From NCBI RefSeq assembly GCF_002949735.1, contig NZ_CP026681.1:7284501-7348500 (forward strand): a DNA stretch of 64,000 nucleotides. Reading direction: 5' to 3'. Each line of letters opens with the position of its first letter. Positions within the stretch are counted from its first letter, which is position 1. This document shows, in pieces, positions 53,727 to 61,188 of the stretch. The notes beneath the pieces are model-generated. The model had not been told where the DNA came from and did not search any database. It saw nothing but the letters and a program-made list of their open reading frames with translations. The DNA comes from Nostoc sp. 'Peltigera membranacea cyanobiont' N6. GTDB lineage: Bacteria; Cyanobacteriota; Cyanobacteriia; Cyanobacteriales; Nostocaceae. A program made the position numbers and the translations under genes.

Positions 53727-55349
53727 ATGAGCATCGCATCTCAACCAGACAGAGTTATCATCTTCGACACCACGCTACGGGATGGCGAACAGTCACCGGG
53801 CGCAACCCTCAATGTAGAAGAGAAATTAGCGATCGCTCATCAACTAGCTCTCCTTGGTGTCGATGTGATTGAAGCCGGTTTTGCCGTTGCTAGTCCGGGA
53901 GATTTTCAAGCTGTTAAAACCATTGCTGAACAAGTCGGAATACCTGGCGGGCCAATCATTTGCAGTTTAGCTAGAGCCATTCGCCAAGATATTCACGCCG
54001 CCGCCGAAGCCTTGAAAGGTGCGGCTTGTCCGAGAATCCACACCATGATTTCTACCTCTGATATTCACTTGAAATATCAGTTGAAAAAGTCTCGTAGCGA
54101 AGTATTAGCGATCGCATCAGAAATGATTGCTTATGCCAAATCCTTTGTAGACGATGTAGAATTTTCACCAATGGATGCTAGTCGCACTGAGCCAGAGTTT
54201 CTTTATGAAGTTTTGTCAAGAGCGATCGCAGCCGGTGCAACAACAATTAATATTCCTGATACCGTTGGTTACTGCACACCCAAGGAAATCGGCACTCTGA
54301 TTCAGGGAATTCGAGAAAATGTTCCTAATATTGATCGGGTGATTCTTTCTATTCATACTCAAAATGATTTGGGTTTGGCAACAGCTAACGCTTTGGCAGC
54401 AATTGAATACGGTGTGCGTCAGGTGGAATGTACTATTAATGGCATTGGGGAACGAGCCGGGAATGCCGCATTGGAAGAAATTGTCATGGCGTTGCAGGTT
54501 CGCAAACCATTTTTCAACCCTTATTTTGGTCGTCCGGTTGATGCCGATACACCCTTGACGAATATTAAGACTCAGGAGATTTACAAAACCTCATCCTTGG
54601 TTTCCCAATTAACCGGAATGCTGATTCAGCCCAATAAAGCGATCGTGGGAGCAAACGCTTTCGCCCATGAGTCTGGGATTCACCAAGATGGGATTATCAA
54701 ACACCGCGAAACTTATGAAATTATGGAAGCGGCTGCGATCGGTTTACCAGAAAATCGCATTGTTTTGGGCAAGCACTCAGGAAGAAATGCTTTCCGTACC
54801 AGGCTCAAGGAATTGGGGTTTGAATTGAACGAGGCGGATTTGAATAAAGCCTTCAATCGATTTAAAGAAGTCGCCGATAAGAAAAAAGAAATCTCAGATT
54901 GGGACTTAGAAGCGATCGTTCGAGATGAAACGCAGATTCAAGTAGAAAGTGGCTTCCAAATCGAACACGTTCAGGTAATCTGCGGTGACTGCACTTGCCC
55001 AACTGCAACTATCACAATTGTTACCCCCGATGGCAAAATCCTCACGGATGCGAGTGTAGGCACTGGCCCAGTGGATGCGGTGTATCAAGCAATCAATCAA
55101 TTGGTGCAGATTCCCAATCAACTGATTGAGTTTTCCGTCCAATCTGTGACTGGCGGAATTGATGCACTAGGAACTGTCACAGTTCGCTTGAAGCATCAAG
55201 AGCGGATATTCTCTGGACAAGCGTCTGATACTGATATCGTGGTAGCCGCAGCTTACGCTCATATCAACGCCCTGAATCGTCTTTATCGTTATTTGCAAAT
55301 ACAGAGATCCCATTTTAATGATATGAACTCTGCTGTTGTCTCTGGGTAG
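53727..55349 (+). CDS. leuA: 2-isopropylmalate synthase
   Basis: A 540-aa enzyme that condenses acetyl-CoA with 2-oxoisovalerate, first step of leucine synthesis. FDTTLRDGEQSPG (Arg18, Asp19) is the HMGL-type start, the metal-binding histidines are in SIHTQND (about residue 210) and ESGIHQDG, and residues 390-530 are the LeuA allosteric domain for leucine feedback. The frame opens at 53385, but MSIASQPDRVIIFD after a GGGAG site is the real start. Downstream stands a repeat. Divergent from the GntR regulator. Homocitrate synthase is excluded by the intact LeuA C-terminal domain. Confidence 0.93.
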   Translation: MSIASQPDRVIIFDTTLRDGEQSPGATLNVEEKLAIAHQLALLGVDVIEAGFAVASPGDFQAVKTIAEQVGIPGGPIICSLARAIRQDIHAAAEALKGAACPRIHTMISTSDIHLKYQLKKSRSEVLAIASEMIAYAKSFVDDVEFSPMDASRTEPEFLYEVLSRAIAAGATTINIPDTVGYCTPKEIGTLIQGIRENVPNIDRVILSIHTQNDLGLATANALAAIEYGVRQVECTINGIGERAGNAALEEIVMALQVRKPFFNPYFGRPVDADTPLTNIKTQEIYKTSSLVSQLTGMLIQPNKAIVGANAFAHESGIHQDGIIKHRETYEIMEAAAIGLPENRIVLGKHSGRNAFRTRLKELGFELNEADLNKAFNRFKEVADKKKEISDWDLEAIVRDETQIQVESGFQIEHVQVICGDCTCPTATITIVTPDGKILTDASVGTGPVDAVYQAINQLVQIPNQLIEFSVQSVTGGIDALGTVTVRLKHQERIFSGQASDTDIVVAAAYAHINALNRLYRYLQIQRSHFNDMNSAVVSG

Positions 55350-55382
55350 ATCAGATGCGTTGCTGAATCAAGGGATGATTCT

Positions 55383-55444
55383 TGTAGGGTGGGCATCTTG
55401 CCCGCCATAAAATACAAGGGACGGGCAAGATGCCCATCCCACAA
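55383..55444. repeat. TGTAGGGTGGGCATC palindromic repeat
   Basis: GTAGGGTGGGCATCTTGCCC and the complement GGGCAAGATGCCCATCCCAC form a long hairpin just past leuA. Short copies are at 32848 and 56537. Confidence 0.75.
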
Positions 55445-55490
55445 AACTAGCAAAATCATCCCGCAAATATGCAACGCCTATAAATCATAA

Positions 55491-55516
55491 TAGAGACGTA
55501 AAGTTTTACGTCTCTA
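55491..55516 (-). repeat. Hairpin after the cupin gene (TAGAGACGTAAA palindrome)
   Basis: TAGAGACGTAAA and TTTACGTCTCTA are perfect 12-bp arms with a two-base loop. It is 20 bp past the cupin stop and could end that transcript. Confidence 0.6.
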
Positions 55517-55536
55517 CATGGGTTTTGGTTGCACAA

Positions 55537-55875
55537 CTAAAGTGGCTCAAATACGCCCATTGCCCCAAGCCGAATCGTGAGTATTTCCACATCTGTAATA
55601 GCTATATGGGGCCCTTGTTGGGTGTGGGCTGGCGTGAACCAAAAAATTCCAGTAGAACAAGTCTTTCCCCCAGTTTCCACCACTCCGTTCATCACATAAA
55701 CATATTCATCGCAAGGGTGAGTATGAATCGGAATCGTTGTACCTGCCTTCATTGTCAGTAGGTGGATTGAACCCTGTGATACAGGCTCGGCTAAGGGAAA
55801 AAACTTAGTACCAGGAAACTGCTCAATATCCAGCCATCGCTCAGGATCAATTTGAATAAAGGTCTGTTCTGACAT
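55537..55875 (-). CDS. Cupin-domain protein
   Basis: A 112-aa single-domain cupin. IPIHTHPCDEYVYVMNG gives the metal-binding H-x-H-x(n)-E set and HTQQGPH the second His. This resembles the ChrR-like/small cupins; the enzymatic or binding role is unknown. Start ATG at 55875 (MSEQTFIQIDPERW). It is divergent from the KTSC gene across the strong palindromic promoter region, and may be controlled from it. Confidence 0.85.
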   Translation of the reverse strand: MSEQTFIQIDPERWLDIEQFPGTKFFPLAEPVSQGSIHLLTMKAGTTIPIHTHPCDEYVYVMNGVVETGGKTCSTGIFWFTPAHTQQGPHIAITDVEILTIRLGAMGVFEPL

Positions 55876-55970
55876 ATTATTTACCTCTTTGAATACTGAA
55901 TTAGTGTTCTAGCATTATGTAAATGTAAGACAAAAAATAAGTAAAACTAATTCTACCTTGGCGAAAAAAC

Positions 55971-56017
55971 TTGACATCAAAGTGCTTTATTAGTATATTT
56001 GTACTAATAAAGCACTT
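55971..56017 (+). promoter_or_regulatory. Sigma-70 promoter overlaid by a perfect 16-bp palindromic operator
   Basis: TTGACA (55971-55976), exactly 17 bp, then TATATT (55994-55999) is a near-consensus promoter. AAGTGCTTTATTAGTA (55980-55995) and TACTAATAAAGCACTT (56002-56017) are perfect inverted arms around TATTTG, covering spacer, -10 and start region. Repression of the KTSC gene is the simplest reading. The inner TAGTA-N6-TACTA resembles cyanobacterial LexA boxes, but not exactly. Confidence 0.65.
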
Positions 56018-56072
56018 AAATGTTGCATAAAACTTTAATACTCCCGACTACACCAACAGGAGAGCAAAATTA

Positions 56073-56507
56073 ATGAAGCTATCTAAGGTAGACTTGAGCA
56101 GTTTAGTAGCGATCGCTCACTCTGATGGATATTTGCAGTTGTTGCTAGATCGAGGCGACGAACTAGAGTTTTTGGAAATTCCGGCACCGATACAAGCTTA
56201 TGAAGGATTGCAAGAACTGAACGAGGCGATTGCCCAAACGCCTGCACTACCATTTGAAGAAGAACCAATTGCTATCTTACCAGTTAGCTCATCAATGGCG
56301 ATCGCTGTCGGCTACGATCGCGACGAACAAATTTTGCAAGTTGAGTTTCAAAGTGGATCTGTTTATCAGTACTTAGGCGTAGACGAGGATACATGGGAAG
56401 ATTTACATTCCTCGGATTCAGTTGGCAGCTTTTTCAATCAAGAAATTAAAGGTAGATATGACTGCGATCGTCTAGATAATGCAGATTGTAAGCTGAAAAA
56501 CATTTAA
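56073..56507 (+). CDS. KTSC-domain protein
   Basis: A 144-aa protein. The C-terminal part (about 70-140) matches the KTSC domain: AIAVGYDRDEQILQVEF, GSVYQYLGVDEDTWEDLH and SVGSFFNQEIKGRYDCDRL. The N-terminal 65 residues (LSSLVAIAHSDGYLQLLLD) are unrecognised. KTSC domains are often fused to lysyl-tRNA synthetase or stand near phage genes; role unknown. Start ATG at 56073 lies 56 bp past the palindrome, preceded by ACAGGAGAGC. Strong tight control is suggested by the promoter. Confidence 0.85.
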   Translation: MKLSKVDLSSLVAIAHSDGYLQLLLDRGDELEFLEIPAPIQAYEGLQELNEAIAQTPALPFEEEPIAILPVSSSMAIAVGYDRDEQILQVEFQSGSVYQYLGVDEDTWEDLHSSDSVGSFFNQEIKGRYDCDRLDNADCKLKNI

Positions 56508-56536
56508 GTTGCATAATCAAATTAAATCAAACTCTT

Positions 56537-56561
56537 GTAGGGTGGGCATCTTGCCCGCCCA
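56537..56561. repeat. Short GGGTGGGCATC repeat
   Basis: GTAGGGTGGGCATCTTGCCC and GCCCGCCCA form a short hairpin between the KTSC gene and the nucleoside hydrolase stop. Confidence 0.65.
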
Positions 56562-56611
56562 GTCTCTGCAAGTTAAATGCGAAATAGTTTACTATTGACT
56601 AATTAATAAAT

Positions 56612-57535
56612 TTAACGTGCCCATTGTTGCAAGATGTAATCATAAAAAGCGTCTTTATCAACCCGATCCATTGCATAAACTTTCCGCCCACCAGGAACTA
56701 CTTTAGTACGCCCCTGGCTCACTCCAGTGGTGACAATTTCTGTTTCCCATTCGCGCAGTTGATAAAATTCTGGATGTCCTAGATAAGCCGTTGCTAACAC
56801 ATCCCAAAAATAATAATCTTGAGGGATCGCTAGTGCATAACATTGTCCGGCTAAATCAGAGATAGGATAGTGGCGTTGTCGCCCCATTTTTTGCACTAAC
56901 TCTGATGTAACTGGGACATTATTAGTTAAATCCAAAGGACACATAATAATTTCAATTTGCGTTTCCCACACTCGCGCTGCTGAAACCGCGTCCCAATAAA
57001 CATTCCATTCGGCGGAACCATCTTGTCCAGCTTCTAAACTTTTTTCCACATTGCCAGGGACATTCAAAGCACCTCCCATCCAAACAATTTTGTGAATCTT
57101 GGCTTCAATATCCGGTGCTTTATCCAAAGCTGCTGCAACCGTTGTCAACGGCCCAGTTACCATCAATGTTACGGGGTCTGATGCCTCGCGCAACACCTCG
57201 ATCGTGAAATCTTGACCTGTTTCTTCAACCAGAGGCGTAGTGATGGTTTCGCTTTGATTGAGAATGGGAAGATGGTCAACGATAAACGAATCACGGCGAT
57301 AAAGAGTAGGAAATGGATTGATGCCGCGCACAGTGCTTTCTGCAACCGGGATATGAGAAAATCCCATCAAATCTATAATTTTACGTGTGGCGCTAACAGC
57401 CGGTTTGACATAACAATCAGCCGGTGTGACAACAACGCCGAGGAGTTCAATATTATCCATTGTCAACAGCAGCATAGTTGCTAGATAATCATCTACACCG
57501 CCATCATGATCCATTAATACAAGTTGTTTTGACAT
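56612..57535 (-). CDS. Nucleoside hydrolase
   Basis: About 307 aa, IU-type ribohydrolase that splits nucleosides into base and ribose. LMDHDGGVDDYLA (Asp9, Asp11, Asp15, Asp16) is the Ca2+-binding DxDxxxDD signature; VTGPLTTVAAAL and VWMGGALNVPGN follow, and the late EWNVYWDA segment holds the catalytic His/Asn neighbourhood. The frame opens 55 codons earlier over the deaminase gene, but MSKQLVLMDHDGG is the true start; no Shine-Dalgarno is visible on this strand. It is divergent from the deaminase gene with 15 bp between start codons, so its transcript must begin inside the deaminase gene. Confidence 0.93.
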   Translation of the reverse strand: MSKQLVLMDHDGGVDDYLATMLLLTMDNIELLGVVVTPADCYVKPAVSATRKIIDLMGFSHIPVAESTVRGINPFPTLYRRDSFIVDHLPILNQSETITTPLVEETGQDFTIEVLREASDPVTLMVTGPLTTVAAALDKAPDIEAKIHKIVWMGGALNVPGNVEKSLEAGQDGSAEWNVYWDAVSAARVWETQIEIIMCPLDLTNNVPVTSELVQKMGRQRHYPISDLAGQCYALAIPQDYYFWDVLATAYLGHPEFYQLREWETEIVTTGVSQGRTKVVPGGRKVYAMDRVDKDAFYDYILQQWAR

Positions 57536-57550
57536 AAAAGGAGAATTAAT

Positions 57551-57982
57551 ATGGATGAGTTTATGGAAACTGCAATTCAAGAAGCAAAACAAGGCAGACA
57601 AGAAGGTGGAATTCCGATTGGTTCGGTTCTTGTCAAGGATGGCAAAGTTCTCGGCAGAGGGCACAATAAGCGCGTGCAAGATGGCGATCCTGTGACTCAC
57701 GCCGAAATCGATTGTCTTCGCAATGCTGGAAGAGTTGGCAGCTACAGAGGTACTATACTTTATTCAACCTTAATGCCGTGTTACCTGTGCGCTGGGGCAG
57801 TGGTACAATTTGGCATTAAAAAAGTCATCGTCGGAGAATCTAAAACTTTTCCTGGTGCTAAAGAATTTATGGTGTCTCACGGTGTAGAAGTAATCGATCT
57901 TAATCTTGACGAATGCGAACAAATGATGGGTGAGTTTATTCAAACTAACCCGGAACTTTGGAATGAAGATATCGGTAATTAG
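57551..57982 (+). CDS. Cytosine-deaminase-like enzyme (yeast FCY1 type)
   Basis: A 143-aa zinc enzyme of the CDA superfamily. Zinc ligands are His50 in THAEID, with the catalytic Glu52, and Cys77 and Cys80 in MPCYLCAGAV. The spacing, the DCLRNAGR segment and the C-terminal WNEDIG closely resemble fungal cytosine deaminase rather than bacterial CodA (amidohydrolase) or TadA. Likely reaction: cytosine to uracil; guanine or other bases cannot be excluded. AAGGAG precedes the ATG. It is adjacent and divergent to a nucleoside hydrolase and 226 bp from pyrR. Confidence 0.88.
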   Translation: MDEFMETAIQEAKQGRQEGGIPIGSVLVKDGKVLGRGHNKRVQDGDPVTHAEIDCLRNAGRVGSYRGTILYSTLMPCYLCAGAVVQFGIKKVIVGESKTFPGAKEFMVSHGVEVIDLNLDECEQMMGEFIQTNPELWNEDIGN

Positions 57983-58140
57983 TTAGGAATACATAATCCG
58001 ATATTTGAGTCTCACATTCATAATTTTCTGTGAGTCTGCTTATTAAGTATTAGAGGAAAGGCATTTACCCTGTTCTTCTGCGATCTTTTTTAGATGGCGA
58101 TCGCTACTGCAATAATTGTCCCATCAAAAGTCACTTTGAC

Positions 58141-58199
58141 AGACGCGATTAATCGCGTCTCTACTCTTACCTCTTGTACAGACGCGATTAATCGCGTCT
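58141..58199. repeat. Two copies of a perfect 20-bp palindrome
   Basis: AGACGCGATTAATCGCGTCT occurs at 58141-58160 and 58180-58199, 39 bp apart, as direct repeats of a self-complementary sequence. It lies between the deaminase end and the pyrR stop (8 bp away). It could end both convergent transcripts, or be a dispersed repeat. Confidence 0.85.
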
Positions 58200-58207
58200 C
58201 CTAACTC

Positions 58208-58744
58208 TTAATCTCCAATTAACTCCACTGCATCTCGTCCATCGGAATTTTGTAGGTAAACTTTCACAACCTCTTCTTTAGCAGTAGGCAACTTTTTACC
58301 AATAAAATCTGGGTGGATTGGTAATTCTCGATGCCCTCTATCTACTAATACAGCTAAACGAATCACTTCTGGTCTACCGTAATCGTTAACTGCGTTCAAA
58401 GCAGCGCGAATTGTTCGTCCTTTGAAAATCACATCATCCACGAGTACAACGGTTTTCCCCGTAAGGTCAAAAGGAATTTCGCTTTTCGTTGGAGTCCGCA
58501 ATCCAATTTTGTCCAGGTCATCTCGATAAAATGTAATGTCCAAAGCGCCGACTGACACGACTACACCTTCCAACGTCTCAATCTGACGCGCCAACAATTC
58601 GGCGAGTAATGCACCCCTAGTATAAATACCGAGAAGCACTAGTTGAGACAAATCACGCGTTCTTTCCACAATTTGAGAAGCAAGACGAGTCAAGGTGCGC
58701 CGGATTTCTTCAGATGAGAGAATTTCAACTACTTTGGCAGACAT
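58208..58744 (-). CDS. pyrR: PyrR bifunctional pyrimidine regulator / uracil phosphoribosyltransferase
   Basis: A 178-aa phosphoribosyltransferase of the PyrR family. The PRPP loop VVLVDDVIFKGRT (about 100-112) and the N-terminal EIRRTLTRLASQIVER are characteristic. PyrR converts uracil and PRPP to UMP, and in many bacteria controls pyr operon transcription with UMP. Here no pyr biosynthetic gene is adjacent, so UPRT activity is a likely role. It lies in the same cluster as the nucleoside hydrolase and cytosine deaminase and would complete their salvage route. Start ATG at 58744. Confidence 0.93.
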   Translation of the reverse strand: MSAKVVEILSSEEIRRTLTRLASQIVERTRDLSQLVLLGIYTRGALLAELLARQIETLEGVVVSVGALDITFYRDDLDKIGLRTPTKSEIPFDLTGKTVVLVDDVIFKGRTIRAALNAVNDYGRPEVIRLAVLVDRGHRELPIHPDFIGKKLPTAKEEVVKVYLQNSDGRDAVELIGD

Positions 58745-58819
58745 AGCGAATGATAAGTGAGGAGTGATGAGTTAAGAGTTAGGAATTTTTATTCTTAACT
58801 CCTAACTTTATATTTATCA

Positions 58820-59791
58820 TTACCTGTTTGGGAGTATTAAGAATATTGCGATCGCTATGCCTAACCATAGTAAAAAACAATATCGAGTCAACTGTAAAGC
58901 ATTTTGAATAGAAGTTGCAGTAATGGGATAGATAGCATCTCCTAGCAGTGGTTTGTACTTAGCTACCCCACGGTACCAATTTGTACCCCCCATCTGCACA
59001 CCCAAAAAAGCTGCATAGACGCACTCACTCCAGCCAGAATTGGGACTAGGATCGTTAATTGCATCCCGACGACAAATTCGCCAAACATCTTTTGGTTTAC
59101 CCGATAACAGCGCCAGAGTCACGACGGTTAACCGACAAGGTAGCCAAGTTAAACAATCTTCCAACCGCGCACAGAACCATCCCAAATAAGTATAGGGTGC
59201 TTCTCGGTAGCCCACCATTGAATCAAGGGTACTGCTGGCTTTGTATGCTAAAGCTAAGGGAGTTGGCCCCACAATTGGCACAAAGACACCAAAAATTGCA
59301 TAAAAAAGCGGAGCCATCACTCCATCGGTGGCATTTTCTGCAACCGTTTCTAAAACGGCTCGTAAAATTTCTGCTTGTGAGAGATTTTGGGTATCTCGAC
59401 CAACGTAATTACTTAAAATCTTCCGAGCCTTTTCTAAATCTCCTGCTGTTAAAGGTTGTAAAACAGCCACTGCTGCTGCTCGTAAACTTCTGCCAGCAAA
59501 ACAACTAGCCAAAAGAATGCTATCTATTGCAATTCCCAACAACGGATGAATCCATCTGGCACTTTGAATAATCAAAAAACCAATAAGACCGCTACCAATT
59601 ATTAGGATAATACTTAGTACAATTCCAGCTAGGCGTTGTGCAAAAGAACTTTTACACAATTGGAAAGAAAATTTGGTCAGGCGAGAAATTACCCACCCCA
59701 TAACTTGCACTGGATGAGGCCAATCCCAAGGATCGCCAATTAAGTAATCTAAAAATGCAGCAATTATTAAGATATAGATACTATTGGTCAT
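58820..59791 (-). CDS. cbiB: Adenosylcobinamide-phosphate synthase
   Basis: A 323-aa polytopic membrane protein that attaches aminopropanol (phosphate) to adenosylcobyric acid in B12 synthesis. FLDYLIGDPWDWPHPVQVMG (residues about 12-31) is the conserved CbiB/CobD start, followed by TVAENATDGVMAPLFYAIFG and STLDSMVGYR. Several hydrophobic helices. Start ATG at 59791. It is 60 bp from the Rrf2 gene on the same strand and 75 bp from pyrR; no other cob genes are nearby. Confidence 0.94.
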   Translation of the reverse strand: MTNSIYILIIAAFLDYLIGDPWDWPHPVQVMGWVISRLTKFSFQLCKSSFAQRLAGIVLSIILIIGSGLIGFLIIQSARWIHPLLGIAIDSILLASCFAGRSLRAAAVAVLQPLTAGDLEKARKILSNYVGRDTQNLSQAEILRAVLETVAENATDGVMAPLFYAIFGVFVPIVGPTPLALAYKASSTLDSMVGYREAPYTYLGWFCARLEDCLTWLPCRLTVVTLALLSGKPKDVWRICRRDAINDPSPNSGWSECVYAAFLGVQMGGTNWYRGVAKYKPLLGDAIYPITATSIQNALQLTRYCFLLWLGIAIAIFLILPNR

Positions 59792-59852
59792 AAGTCACGA
59801 GTCAAGGGTTAATAGTGAAGGGTCAATATTTAGTTAGACTGTTGACTCTTGA

Positions 59853-60293
59853 CTAAACCACAAAACTAGCTTCTTCTCCAAGAGAAGCTTGCCAACTGCG
59901 AGCATCATAATAAAGGTCTGCCAGAGTAATACTGTACAAAGCTTCTTTGAGCTTTTGGTTGAGTCTCTGCCAAAGGCTAAATGTTACCCAATCTTCAGCT
60001 TGTGTAGGTGCTGGGGTGTGATGAGGTAAATGGCTAGTCTCGCCAACTGCTTCTAAAATTTGTCCTATAGATATTTGTGCGGGTTCTCTTGCCAATTGGT
60101 ATCCGCCAATGCTACCACGAGTTGATTTAACTATTGATGCACGACGCATTTCTATTAGTAATTTTTCGAGATAAGGAGCTGGGATATCTTGACGTTTAGC
60201 GATCGCTCTCACAGATACAGGCCCATATTTTGGCTGTAAACTCAAATCTAGCAACGCCTTTACACTATAGTGTCCTCTGGTAGTTAGTTTCAT
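59853..60293 (-). CDS. Rrf2-family regulator without cysteines
   Basis: A 146-aa winged-helix protein: MKLTTRGHYSVKALLDLS is the Rrf2 hallmark start, helices 2-4 contain VRAIAKRQDIPAPYLEKLL, and the wing is GSIGGYQLAREP. IscR-type members bind an Fe-S cluster by three cysteines between residues 90 and 105; here this region (PHHTPAPTQAEDW) has none, and the whole protein lacks Cys. Any Fe-S sensing by that route is excluded, although His-rich PHH could bind a metal. Start ATG 60293. Likely co-transcribed with cbiB. Confidence 0.9.
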   Translation of the reverse strand: MKLTTRGHYSVKALLDLSLQPKYGPVSVRAIAKRQDIPAPYLEKLLIEMRRASIVKSTRGSIGGYQLAREPAQISIGQILEAVGETSHLPHHTPAPTQAEDWVTFSLWQRLNQKLKEALYSITLADLYYDARSWQASLGEEASFVV

Positions 60294-60688
60294 TTTGGCA
60301 AGCTTTGTTGTTTATCCTTTATCATTTGTCCTTTGTAAATAACCAATAACCAACGACCAATAACTAAGGATCAGTTTTACTTATCATTCTGTAACTCAGT
60401 TATCATCCTCAGCAAATAAATAACCTTTTGAGCGTTAGTTTAGAAAACTTAAAACTTCTATAGTCTAGCAGTGATTTACAAACTATATATATAGTTATCA
60501 GCATTGCCAGCATTCTCTAAAATAGATTGTCTTGACAATATTGTTAATGGCATAACAATTGTGCATCTGAGTGTAATATACTTGGCTAGGTTGAGATAAA
60601 AACTAAAGGAGTATGTTCCTATTAGCTCAACCTCAGCTAAAATAAAATCGATTCCAACACTTCAAACATTCATTTTCGACCTAAGTTG
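60294..60688. other. Divergent promoter region of the Rrf2 and cyAbrB genes
   Basis: Contains a heptamer-like segment near 60335-60365 (CCAATAACCAACGACCAATA) and TTGACAATATTGTTAATGGC at about 60533, a possible -35/palindrome. No gene. Confidence 0.5.
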
Positions 60689-61102
60689 ATGCCTAAACTG
60701 AAAAAAATTGAACCCCTAGTCGGTGAAGAACTGCTCAAAAAAGTCAAAGAGCTAGAGAGCGAGAGCAAAGAAGACAAAGCCAAGAAGTGCGGCTACTATA
60801 CCATTACCAAAAATGGTATAGAGCGCGTCAATATGATGAAGTTCTTAAATGCCTTAATTGATGCTGAAGGCATTCAGTTGGACAGTACACCCAGCGCTAA
60901 TGGGCGCGGTGGACGTAGTGCTAGCTATAGAATTAGTGTGCAATCGAATAATAACTTACTTATAGGTTCAGCTTATACAAAACAGATGAACCTGAAACCT
61001 GGAGATGAGTTTATCATCACTTTAGGCAAAAAGCACATTCGTTTGAGACAGGTAGACCCAGAAGATCGGGAAGGTGATGAAACCATAGAAGCCACAGCTT
61101 AA
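60689..61102 (+). CDS. calA: cyAbrB transcription regulator
   Basis: A 137-aa cyanobacterial AbrB protein. The N-terminal part (PKLKKIEPLVGEELLKKV) and the middle (KKCGYYTITKNGIERVNMMK) are the conserved cyAbrB core; the C-terminal swapped-hairpin DNA-binding part is TKQMNLKPGDEFIITLGKKH. Members of this family regulate nitrogen, carbon and redox genes. The start is the ATG at 60689; a TTG just before it makes the frame begin at 60686. High similarity to Anabaena CalA (cyAbrB1) is from memory, so the symbol is less sure than the family. Confidence 0.9.
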   Translation: MPKLKKIEPLVGEELLKKVKELESESKEDKAKKCGYYTITKNGIERVNMMKFLNALIDAEGIQLDSTPSANGRGGRSASYRISVQSNNNLLIGSAYTKQMNLKPGDEFIITLGKKHIRLRQVDPEDREGDETIEATA

Positions 61103-61146
61103 ATAAATGGTCATTAGTCAATTGTCATTTGTCCTTTGTGAAAACT

Positions 61147-61188
61147 AATGACCAATGACCAATGACCAATGACTAATGACTAATAACT
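61147..61188. repeat. Heptamer tandem repeat (AATGACC/AATGACT)
   Basis: About six copies of a 7-bp unit. The ClC gene ends inside it: the last codons (about VISH) and the TAG stop are repeat sequence. Confidence 0.8.

Noticed and set aside
58750..59852. Cobalamin riboswitch before cbiB
   Set aside because: The gap to the upstream gene is only about 60 bp, and no B12-box-like sequence is visible.
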